Positions 1-6,668 of a DNA stretch of 17,502 bases are shown here, piece after piece. Each line of letters opens with the position of its first letter. Position 1 is the first letter of the stretch. The stretch is from Gp6-AA40 sp050742535 (GTDB taxonomy: Bacteria > Acidobacteriota > Vicinamibacteria > Vicinamibacterales > UBA2999): NCBI GenBank assembly GCA_050742535.1, contig JBOGIQ010000102.1, positions 1 to 17,502 of the forward strand, written 5' to 3'. A program made the position numbers and the translations under genes. The notes under the pieces were generated by a model. The model did no database searches and had not been told where the DNA came from. It saw only the letters and a program-made list of their open reading frames with translations.

Positions 1-110
1 GCTGGTTGCGCGGCCGGTGCGGCCGTCAGCGGCGCACGGCAGCGCGGGCAGTGCGTCCGGCGTGCGTAGGTCTTGGTCCCGCACGCTGCGCATTTGATTG
101 CGGCAACCAC
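1..110 (-). CDS. Zinc-ribbon protein, partial (N-terminus only)
   Basis: Only the first 36 codons are inside the window and the gene runs off the left edge. I place the start at a GTG (108-110). An excellent Shine-Dalgarno, AGGTGAGG, sits 7 bases upstream and overlaps the end of pilY1. The start lies 4 bases after the pilY1 stop, so it is the next gene of that operon. The visible residues include C7-A-A-C10 and C21-P-R-C24, two CxxC pairs spaced like a zinc-ribbon knuckle, followed by an Ala/Pro-rich linker. Function cannot be assigned from this fragment. Zinc ribbons at the extreme N-terminus often precede a linker and a membrane or TPR domain, but nothing here shows which. The frame has no stop to the window edge. 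The opposite-strand reading frame over this stretch is an artefact of high GC. Confidence 0.6.
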   Translation of the reverse strand, partial: MVAAIKCAACGTKTYARRTHCPRCRAPLTAAPAAQP

Positions 111-114
111 TTCG

Positions 115-3100
115 CTACCTCACCTCGCGCCAGGAGAGGATTCGCACGCCGGCCTGACCAACGCCGTTGTTGAAGTCGTTCGTATCGCCGAACATCTGCA
201 GACTCTTGCCCGTGCCGAAGACAAGGTGCTGGTCGACGACAAACGGCGCCGTCGCACGCACCCCGGTGATGGTGGTGACCTTCGGACTGTCGGAGCTGGT
301 GACTTTGTCGTCGCCTGTGCTGTCGTAGGCGGCGCCGCCGATGAACGTCAGCGCATAGAGGTTCGCGTCCGGCAGGCTGCAGAGCGCCGCCGGCCTGAAC
401 GTCGTCGTCGTGAAGAACACCACGTCGCCCGCCACCGCGGGAAACGCCGTGACCTTCTCATCGTCGCCAATGCCGTCGACCTTGGTCAGCAGCCGCGTGA
501 ACGTCACGGAGCCGGAACCGCCCTGATCCAGCAGGCCGAGCAGCTTGTACTGCTGGGACACGCCGGCGGACGACAGCAGGTCGCTGCCTGTGCCGACAAA
601 GAGATAACGCAGCGTCGTGCCGACGTCGATTTCCGCCATCGAGTTGAAAATCGGCTGCGACAGGGCATCGTCGTACAGCTTGACCGGGCCGCCGCTGAAC
701 GCGGGGACGTCGCCCGTCGCGAGCACGAGGTCGAATCGCCAGATGCGGCCGTCGAGGTCGCCGATGTATGCGTCGCTGATGAACCGCGAACCCTGCGGAC
801 CGGCCGCAAGGGGGTCCGACTGCAGCGCGTTCTTGATTTTCGAGCAGTCGCCGGCAGCCGCGCAGTTGTCCACGTTCTCGTTCTTGTTGTCGTTGCCGAC
901 GTCCTTCGAGCCGAGCACCGAGCCGTCGTTCACATTGATCATGTAGAACGTCGTCCCGGCGGCCTTGCCGCCGCGGTTCGCCTGGTTCTGCACCGAAGCC
1001 GGGAGGAAACCCGAACCGACGAGCGCGACATACGGACTGACGGAACCAACCACCTGGCCGATAGCCGGATCCGACCAGGTCTGCCCAACGCTCAGTTCAA
1101 CCGCCGACGCCGTCGATTTCAGGTCACCGTAGGGCATGAGCGTCGTGCTGATCGTTGGATCGAAGCTTCCGTATGAGGGGAACGACCACTTCAACACGAT
1201 GCGGCTCGGAGCAGAGAAGTAACTCAATAACGCGGGCAGACTATCGGACGACGAAGAGATGCTGCTGGCAATATCCGGCAGCGTCACGTCCATTGCCTGA
1301 TAGAACGTCCCGCCAGGTCCTTCGCCGAAGAACAGGTACGTCTTCCAGTCGCCGCCGACCTTGACGTCCGCGATCTTCGGCGAGCTGTCCACGAAGTAGT
1401 CGAAGCTGCCGACGGACTGACCGTCGCGCAGCGTCTTCAGCTTGGACAGCAGGTTGTAGGGAATGAAGCCCCACACTTCGACGCCCAGCCGTGCGTCGAT
1501 CGCCTCGAGAATGCCGCGGTTCGTCCCGACGAAGACGAGACTGCGCCGGTTCTTGTTGTCATTCACGAACTTCGCATAGTCCGCGTCCGGCGGCGGATCG
1601 AGCGACGGCGGATTGAAGATGGCCGGCGTCGAGCTGACCGGCGCGCCAACCGGCAGCGAGCGGACGAGCGTGATCACCGCCGCCGCGTCGGTCGCGCTGA
1701 GATTCATGTGCGACGCGAGGGCGCCGGCGTTGGCCGTCGTAAACGCGACGGGCGTTCCGTCCGGCAGCACCGTGTACAGGTTCCGTGATGCCGCGTCCGG
1801 CGCGGAGGCGACCCACAGCGACGTACCGTCGGCAACGAACCGGTAGCCGGACCACGCGCTGGAGTCGACCACCGGCTTGTAGACGCGGAACGCGCGCAGC
1901 TTCGCGTCGAAGCCCGGCAGCGAAAAGGCCGTCGTGATCATCAGATTCGACCGCTGCGGAAGCGTGGTGCCATTCGCATCGGTAATAACCGTCAGGGGCA
2001 GCGCCGTCCCGTTGATGTCCTTCATGTTCGTGATGTCGAAGGACCCGACGACCGGGCTCGTCACCTGGAACTCCGAGTACGGACCGATTGGCAGCGACGG
2101 CGACGGCGCAGTATTGAACGTGGCGAATTCCTGGAACGCATGCTGAACGGCCGTGTTCACCGCCTTCACGATCTCGGGCACGACGATCGTCCCCGCCGGC
2201 TGCCCCGCCAGGTATCCGGCCGGCACGCCCGCCGCCCACGAGTTATACGCGGAATCGATCATCTCCTTGGTGATCTCGAAATACTGGCCGCCGGAGTTCG
2301 AGGCAATCGATTTGAGCTGCGCGATCTCTCCTGCGGCAGGCGCGATTGCGACGACGTAGACCGGCACGCGACGACCGCTCACGGCCAGAAACTGCGACGC
2401 TGTAATGGCGGGGTCGCTGCTGGCGGACGTTCCCGACCCCTCGCCCCCGCCGGCGATCAGCACGACGATCGTGTTGGCACAGTCAGGGTCGGCGGCGATC
2501 AGGCGAGCGCTCTCCGTCTTCGCGTCAACGAGCATGTGGTCGATCGGCGAATCGACTTTCGTCGCCGTGTCGTGCCCCGCAGGGATCAGCGCCCCTGCCT
2601 CAGTCATGCTCTTTGAAAGGATCGACACGATCGAGGTGTTCGCGCCAGCGGCGTCCGTGTACACCACGGGAAGCTGGGCGAGTTGAAGGCCGTTGTCCAT
2701 CGTCACGGTGGCCACGCGCGAGTTCCACAGGGGGCCGAGGATGTTCTCGGCCGGCACCTGCGCCCCATCCAGGTTCGTCACGGTGGCATTGGAGACGGCC
2801 GGAACAGCCGGAGACGCCTGCCGTGTCTTCAGCAAGCCGAACCGCGCCACGCTGGTGTTCTCGTTGATCGCCTGCGTGACCGCGGCGCGCACCAGCGCCA
2901 GGCGGGTCTTCGCGGCGTAATGCGCGTACTTCGGATCCGTGTTCGCGACGACGCTGATCGTGCTCGTGTTGTACGTCAGTGCGGGCGGCACCACAGTGGT
3001 GCTGGTCCAGCCCGCGAACTTGCGCCGATAGGTCGTCGCCCCGCTGGGGACGCCAATGACCGGCTCCCACGCTCCGCCCGTGACCGTGTATTCAGCCGGG

Positions 3101-3303
3101 TCGTAGTAGGTCCCGTCGGCGTCGAGACGCATCCTCGCGGAAGTGTCGATCGCCAGGATGATGTTCGGCCTGGCGTTCTTCAGGAACAGCAGCGGGTCGA
3201 GCTGCGCCGACGCCTCGCGTGGCGCGCACAGCGCCGCAAGGGCCACGGCGCCCGCCATCACGAATCGAATCTGTTTGGTCGTCATTGGATTTGTGCCTGC
3301 CAT
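115..3303 (-). CDS. pilY1: PilY1-like pilus tip adhesin / assembly factor
   Basis: About 1,062 residues. PilY1 proteins sit at the T4P tip with the minor pilins, promote extension and mediate adhesion or surface sensing. I start at ATG 3303, which shares one base with the pilX stop (TGATG); a second in-frame ATG at 3285 is a plausible alternative. A signal peptide ends near ALAALCAPREASA-Q (about residue 33). Residues about 46-240 look like a von Willebrand A domain with a degenerate MIDAS (D53-T-S-A-R, where DxSxS is expected) and the strand TIVVLIAGGGEG. From about 587 the PilY1 beta-propeller is recognisable (VFVGTNRGILEAIDARLG, then YIGDLDGRIWRFDL). Residues 994-1005 (DSTGDDKVTSSD) resemble a dockerin/EF-hand calcium loop, and calcium control of PilY1 is known in the family. 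An upstream in-frame extension to 3708 overlaps pilX and is not believable. Confidence 0.93.
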   Translation of the reverse strand: MAGTNPMTTKQIRFVMAGAVALAALCAPREASAQLDPLLFLKNARPNIILAIDTSARMRLDADGTYYDPAEYTVTGGAWEPVIGVPSGATTYRRKFAGWTSTTVVPPALTYNTSTISVVANTDPKYAHYAAKTRLALVRAAVTQAINENTSVARFGLLKTRQASPAVPAVSNATVTNLDGAQVPAENILGPLWNSRVATVTMDNGLQLAQLPVVYTDAAGANTSIVSILSKSMTEAGALIPAGHDTATKVDSPIDHMLVDAKTESARLIAADPDCANTIVVLIAGGGEGSGTSASSDPAITASQFLAVSGRRVPVYVVAIAPAAGEIAQLKSIASNSGGQYFEITKEMIDSAYNSWAAGVPAGYLAGQPAGTIVVPEIVKAVNTAVQHAFQEFATFNTAPSPSLPIGPYSEFQVTSPVVGSFDITNMKDINGTALPLTVITDANGTTLPQRSNLMITTAFSLPGFDAKLRAFRVYKPVVDSSAWSGYRFVADGTSLWVASAPDAASRNLYTVLPDGTPVAFTTANAGALASHMNLSATDAAAVITLVRSLPVGAPVSSTPAIFNPPSLDPPPDADYAKFVNDNKNRRSLVFVGTNRGILEAIDARLGVEVWGFIPYNLLSKLKTLRDGQSVGSFDYFVDSSPKIADVKVGGDWKTYLFFGEGPGGTFYQAMDVTLPDIASSISSSSDSLPALLSYFSAPSRIVLKWSFPSYGSFDPTISTTLMPYGDLKSTASAVELSVGQTWSDPAIGQVVGSVSPYVALVGSGFLPASVQNQANRGGKAAGTTFYMINVNDGSVLGSKDVGNDNKNENVDNCAAAGDCSKIKNALQSDPLAAGPQGSRFISDAYIGDLDGRIWRFDLVLATGDVPAFSGGPVKLYDDALSQPIFNSMAEIDVGTTLRYLFVGTGSDLLSSAGVSQQYKLLGLLDQGGSGSVTFTRLLTKVDGIGDDEKVTAFPAVAGDVVFFTTTTFRPAALCSLPDANLYALTFIGGAAYDSTGDDKVTSSDSPKVTTITGVRATAPFVVDQHLVFGTGKSLQMFGDTNDFNNGVGQAGVRILSWREVR

Positions 3304-4172
3304 CACAGCGCCCATGTCGAGCGCGTGAGAGCTTTGCCGGGCGTCTGCACCGGCGCCTTGCGCGAGCGGCGGTTCTGCTCGTCCTGACCGCGCTGTCCCG
3401 TGTAGCCGCGTTCGAGCTCGGTCGTGTCGGTCCGCGCCAGCGTCACCTCGATGGTCCGGCTGGTGCCGTCGGGTCCGAACGCCTGGGCCATCATCGCGAT
3501 GACACCGCGGCCGAGGTTCGACGTCGCGCACGGGCTCGCACACCCCGCCGGAGGCTGCCCGTCCTTGAGCGGGTCGTTGTCGTTTTCGGCAATGTCGTCG
3601 GCAATCCAGACGAGCACGTATTGCCGCGAGCGGATCGTTCCCGTCGGAATCATGTCCTCCAGCGGGCCATAGGCGTAGAGCTGCCACACGGGGTTGTTGG
3701 CACCCCACGGGCGCGCATCCGTGATCTCCGTCAGGTCAGCAGCGCTGCACGTGAGCTGGCCGCAGCGAGCCATGTTGGTCGCCTGCGTGAGGTCGATGGT
3801 CATGCCGTTCGGCAGCGTGCGCGTGCCCGACGGGGCACCGTCGATGAACGCCGACGTGACCGCTCCGCTCAGGATGTCGTCCCAGTTCGGTACCGTCAGG
3901 ATGTCCTGCATGACGCGTTCGACCGCGCCGTCGGCGGCGTACAGAGTCTCGTAGCCGCCGCGGTAGTTGCCGGCGATCTTCGTCTCGGTCATGGTCGTCA
4001 TCATCAGCGCCGTGCCGAGCGCCATCATGAGCATCATCGCCATGAGCGAGATCACCAGGGCGATGCCCTGCTCGTCGGCGAGACGGGCTCTCACCGTGTG
4101 GGCCGGGTTCGGCCGAGCATCGTGTCCACGCGACGCCGATCCGGCAAACGGAGTGTGCGGTGTCTTTCTCAT
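3303..4172 (-). CDS. pilX: PilX-like minor pilin
   Basis: A 289-residue minor pilin of the PilX N-terminal family, expected to join the tip-priming complex with PilV, PilW, FimT/GspH and PilY1. A polar leader of about 36 residues precedes the hydrophobic helix EQGIALVISLMAMMLMMALG, followed by the PilX-type segment TMTETKIAGNYRGGYETLY and then ADGAVE. There is a Gly before the helix, but position +5 is Ile, not the Glu of ordinary prepilins, and this is usual for the PilX_N group. The C-terminal part carries several Cys residues (two close together in GCASPCATS) that could form disulfides. The ATG overlaps the pilW stop by four bases (ATGA) and the stop overlaps the pilY1 start, so translation is probably coupled on both sides. 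Assignment rests on the N-terminal pattern plus position between pilW and pilY1. Confidence 0.88.
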   Translation of the reverse strand: MRKTPHTPFAGSASRGHDARPNPAHTVRARLADEQGIALVISLMAMMLMMALGTALMMTTMTETKIAGNYRGGYETLYAADGAVERVMQDILTVPNWDDILSGAVTSAFIDGAPSGTRTLPNGMTIDLTQATNMARCGQLTCSAADLTEITDARPWGANNPVWQLYAYGPLEDMIPTGTIRSRQYVLVWIADDIAENDNDPLKDGQPPAGCASPCATSNLGRGVIAMMAQAFGPDGTSRTIEVTLARTDTTELERGYTGQRGQDEQNRRSRKAPVQTPGKALTRSTWAL

Positions 4173-5374
4173 CGGCCGAGATTCAGGTTGCGCGGCGTGA
4201 CGTCGAACGAGATCTCCTGATCGGGCACGAAGTGCTGACCGGCGCTGTTCGTCCCGGCGCGGCGGAACAAGGTTCCCGCCGGACCGCGAAATTCCGTCGG
4301 CGCCTGGACGCGGAACTTGATGCGAATCCGGCGGAGGCGAAGCAGGTCGGCGTCGTACCGCATCACGTTCGCGCCATCAGGACACCACGGGCCGTCCGTC
4401 AACATCGCCTGCGTCAGCTGGACTTGGCCGAAACCGCCGGCGAGGTTCGGCAGGCGTGGCGAGTGCGCGCCGCTGACCACGGCGTAAAGGCAGTTCTCGC
4501 CCGCGCCCCACGTGTCGTTCGTGTTGTCCACGCCGAGCGCCGGAGGCTTGGGTCCGTAGGTGGTCCACGGCCCCACCGGGTCCGAGAGCGGCTTGTTCGG
4601 CAGCAAGACGGGCGCGCGCGGATCGCCGTAATACTCGATCTCGAGCTTCACCACGTTGTCCACGAGCGGCAGGTCGGATATGCCATCGGAGTGGCGCAGC
4701 TGATAGGTCTTCGTCGCGTCGTCGGCCAGCAGGTAGTACGTGTGCAGCGACGCCATCGTGATGACGGCGCCCTTCTTGTAGGACTTCGACAGCGGGTCCT
4801 TGTGCTGCATGTGCAGCGCGGCATCCTGGACGTTCGTGATGACCATCGGATCCCAGGCGCCGGATTCGTCGAAGATGATGGCCCGCATGCCTTCCACGAA
4901 GCCGCACAGCTGTGCGGTCTTCGCCGGCGGGCAATTCGCCTGCGCCTCGACCTTCAGCTCCGACGACGGCTGCGGCATGTCCTCGCGAATGGTCGTCTGC
5001 GCGGCTGTTGACGGAACCGAGAAGAGGCTGATGGAGTCGGACGCGTCTGTCGCCCCCGACGCGAGCCGGAAGTAGATGCCGGCTGCGGGGTCGCCGAACC
5101 GGTACGGCATCACCGGCGCAAAGTAATTGGAGAGCGCGCCCGTCATGCCGCCGGCGTAGGCGCCGCTGCCCGCCATGACGAGGTCCTTCGACATCGAGTC
5201 GGCAGCGATGCGCAGCCGCTGCTGGAGATCGGACACCTCGGGCTGCGTCCGGTACATGCCCTGCGACGGGTTCATCACGGAGAACACCGCCCCGACGACG
5301 GTGATCATGATGGCCGACGCAATCAGCATTTCCGCGACGGAGAAGCCCGCTTCCGACTGCACACGCGATCTCAT
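4169..5374 (-). CDS. pilW: PilW-like minor pilin
   Basis: A 401-residue prepilin-like protein. Leader MRSRVQSEAG is followed by FSVAEMLIASAIMITVVGAV, with Glu at +5, a normal PilD cleavage site and methylation on Phe. The long C-terminal globular region (about 360 residues) and its place between pilV and pilX fit PilW, which helps nucleate pilus assembly at the inner membrane. The start is ATG 5374, overlapping the pilV stop as ATGA. The open frame continues upstream to 5743, but that part is out-of-frame pilV sequence. The downstream stop overlaps the pilX ATG in the same manner. The region after the helix, MNPSQGMYRTQPEVSDLQQ, is the typical alpha-1C continuation. Minor-pilin subtypes diverge strongly in sequence, so the family letter is less certain than the pilin identity. 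Confidence 0.88.
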   Translation of the reverse strand: MRSRVQSEAGFSVAEMLIASAIMITVVGAVFSVMNPSQGMYRTQPEVSDLQQRLRIAADSMSKDLVMAGSGAYAGGMTGALSNYFAPVMPYRFGDPAAGIYFRLASGATDASDSISLFSVPSTAAQTTIREDMPQPSSELKVEAQANCPPAKTAQLCGFVEGMRAIIFDESGAWDPMVITNVQDAALHMQHKDPLSKSYKKGAVITMASLHTYYLLADDATKTYQLRHSDGISDLPLVDNVVKLEIEYYGDPRAPVLLPNKPLSDPVGPWTTYGPKPPALGVDNTNDTWGAGENCLYAVVSGAHSPRLPNLAGGFGQVQLTQAMLTDGPWCPDGANVMRYDADLLRLRRIRIKFRVQAPTEFRGPAGTLFRRAGTNSAGQHFVPDQEISFDVTPRNLNLGR

Positions 5375-5949
5375 TGCGATTTCCTCGTTTTCACGGTGAC
5401 CAGCCGCGCCTCTTCCGGCATCAGCGTCCCCGCGCCGTCGTTCGCGGCGCCGCGCTCCTTGTTGCGGAAGACCAGCACCTGCAGGATCAGCGTGTTGTTC
5501 GGGTTCGACGGCAGCGGCTCGACCGACCAGCGGCGCACGAACACCGTGTTTGCGGGAGGAGCTGCCCCGCCGCCGAGCTTGTCGCCGAACTGGCCGATGT
5601 AGTCGACATACCCGTCGGTGTTCGCGCCGAGCGTTCCCGCCGGCGATGGTGCGAGCCCGGTCCCGCCGGCCGGCGTTTCCGGCGAGACGGCGGTATTCGT
5701 ACTCGTGTCGCTGATCGGCAGGCCCTGCGTGTCGAAGCCCCATGTCAGCGCCCGGAGCTCCTCGAGCTTCTGCTGCGCGAGCACGGCGGTGAAGGTCGTG
5801 TTGCGCGCTCCGATGTTCGACTGCGTCGAGAGGACGAACAGCTGCGCGAGCATCACCAGCGCCGTCGCGAGCAGCATCGTCGCGATCAAGACCTCGACCA
5901 GCGAGAAGCCGGCCGCGCTATCGGACGAGCGTGATTTTGCCAACCCCAT
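5371..5949 (-). CDS. pilV: PilV-like minor pilin
   Basis: A 192-residue prepilin. Leader MGLAKSRSSDSAAG precedes FSLVEVLIATMLLATALVML with Glu at +5, then the PilV-typical stretch AQLFVLSTQSNIGARNTT and AQQKLEELRAL. It is expected to be processed by PilD and to form part of the tip complex. I chose ATG 5949 because AAGGA lies nine bases upstream. A TTG at 5958 gives three more residues but would sit only one base from that Shine-Dalgarno. The gene start lies inside the 3' end of the fimT-like gene (overlap about 30 bases) and its TGA overlaps the pilW ATG, consistent with coupled translation in one operon. Confidence 0.9.
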   Translation of the reverse strand: MGLAKSRSSDSAAGFSLVEVLIATMLLATALVMLAQLFVLSTQSNIGARNTTFTAVLAQQKLEELRALTWGFDTQGLPISDTSTNTAVSPETPAGGTGLAPSPAGTLGANTDGYVDYIGQFGDKLGGGAAPPANTVFVRRWSVEPLPSNPNNTLILQVLVFRNKERGAANDGAGTLMPEEARLVTVKTRKSQ

Positions 5950-6505
5950 TGACGTCAATCCTTTTGGTCACGCTGCCCTTCACGAGCGTGATGGAGGTGC
6001 CGGCCACGCCGACTACGGGCCACGGTAGGGTGCTCCCTGACTGCTGGTGGACCGTGCCATCCGGCCAGAACTCCAGCGTGGCTGCCGTCCCGAAGGTGAT
6101 GCCGGTGGGGAGCCGGCGCATCGGACCGTCGTGGTTCGGACGTGTCAGGGGGTTGTTGTCGCCGGCGGGTGTCGGATACACAGACTCCGTACACCGGTTC
6201 GCGGCAGTGTCGGACGACGCGGGAACCGACGGTGAACCGATCAGCTCCGTGATCCGATACTCCCCCGTCGCGGGACAGTTGAAGCGGACGCGCAACGGCC
6301 GGTTCGCCGTGACCGCCTTCAGACGGGCCGTCTGCAGCTCACGCTCGACGTCGCGCACCGCCTGGCCGTGCTTGTAGCCCTCGGTGACGTTCTGGAACGC
6401 GGGCACCGAGACGCCGGCCAGGATCGCCAACACGGCGACGACGCAGAGCATGTCCACCAGGCTGAAGCCCGCCGCCGATCGCACGCCGCCGGAACGTGTT
6501 GCCAC
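5918..6505 (-). CDS. fimT: FimT/GspH-family minor pilin
   Basis: A GspH/FimT-type pseudopilin of up to 195 residues and first gene of the minor-pilin operon. The helix is GFSLVDMLCVVAVLAILAG, and the following segment (AFQNVTEGYKHGQAVRD, then ERELQTARLKAV) matches the family: FimT/GspH proteins have a paired ELQTARseAi-type motif after the transmembrane helix. Position +5 is Asp, not Glu, an unusual substitution that keeps the negative charge. The longest start is GTG 6505, but the predicted sigma54 +1 is about 6507 and this GTG lies in a 5' hairpin. GTG 6484 (leader VRSAAG, read as MRSAAG) would give 188 residues and a normal six-residue leader, and may be the true start. FimT in some species binds DNA for natural transformation; nothing here tests that. 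Confidence 0.85.
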   Translation of the reverse strand: MATRSGGVRSAAGFSLVDMLCVVAVLAILAGVSVPAFQNVTEGYKHGQAVRDVERELQTARLKAVTANRPLRVRFNCPATGEYRITELIGSPSVPASSDTAANRCTESVYPTPAGDNNPLTRPNHDGPMRRLPTGITFGTAATLEFWPDGTVHQQSGSTLPWPVVGVAGTSITLVKGSVTKRIDVNGVGKITLVR

Positions 6506-6508
6506 GTT
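6493..6508 (-). promoter_or_regulatory. 5'-end hairpin of the minor-pilin transcript
   Basis: On the minus strand AACGTG-GCAA-CACGTT forms a perfect six-base-pair stem closed by a GNRA-type tetraloop. It begins one base before the predicted transcription start (about 6507), so the mRNA would open with this hairpin. The stem includes the GTG at 6505. It could protect the 5' end or block that start codon, favouring GTG 6484. The structure is seen; the roles are inferred. Confidence 0.45.
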
Positions 6509-6517
6509 GTCCAGTTG

Positions 6518-6533
6518 AGCAACGGCTTTGCCA
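6518..6533 (-). promoter_or_regulatory. Sigma54 (-24/-12) promoter of the minor-pilin operon
   Basis: TGGCA-N6-TTGCT on the minus strand. The GG (6532-6531) and GC (6520-6519) are separated by exactly ten bases, as RpoN promoters require, and only one core base departs from TGGCAC-N5-TTGCW. The block TTGCTCAAC(A/T)GGA downstream is shared with the pilA promoter. The predicted +1 is about 6507. PilR, encoded in this window, is the obvious activator. Confidence 0.7.
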
Positions 6534-6642
6534 CGCGCCCTATCGTCGTCTCTGATTGGGCTTAAACAATTGATCTACAAAGAATTACGACTCGTGATGA
6601 AGACTTGAATCATCGCTGGTGAAATTCTGATAACCGCGATTT

Positions 6643-6659
6643 TGTTACCTGAAGTAACA
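6643..6659. promoter_or_regulatory. Palindromic operator / enhancer candidate
   Basis: TGTTAC-N5-GTAACA is a perfect six-base inverted repeat in the AT-rich 163-base gap between the kinase stop and fimT. It is centred about 144 bases upstream of the predicted sigma54 start, where enhancer sites for activators such as PilR usually lie. It has no T-run on the minus strand, so it is a poor terminator for the kinase operon. Binding by PilR is inference. Confidence 0.4.
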
Positions 6660-6668
6660 GGCGTGGAA

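Noticed and set aside
73..1176. 367-codon plus-strand open frame opposite pilY1
   Set aside because: Antisense to the PilY1 propeller and C-terminus; Arg-rich, no family features.
3304..3708. N-terminal extension of pilY1 upstream of 3303
   Set aside because: It overlaps pilX in another frame and lies before an evident signal peptide; the TGATG junction gives a better start.
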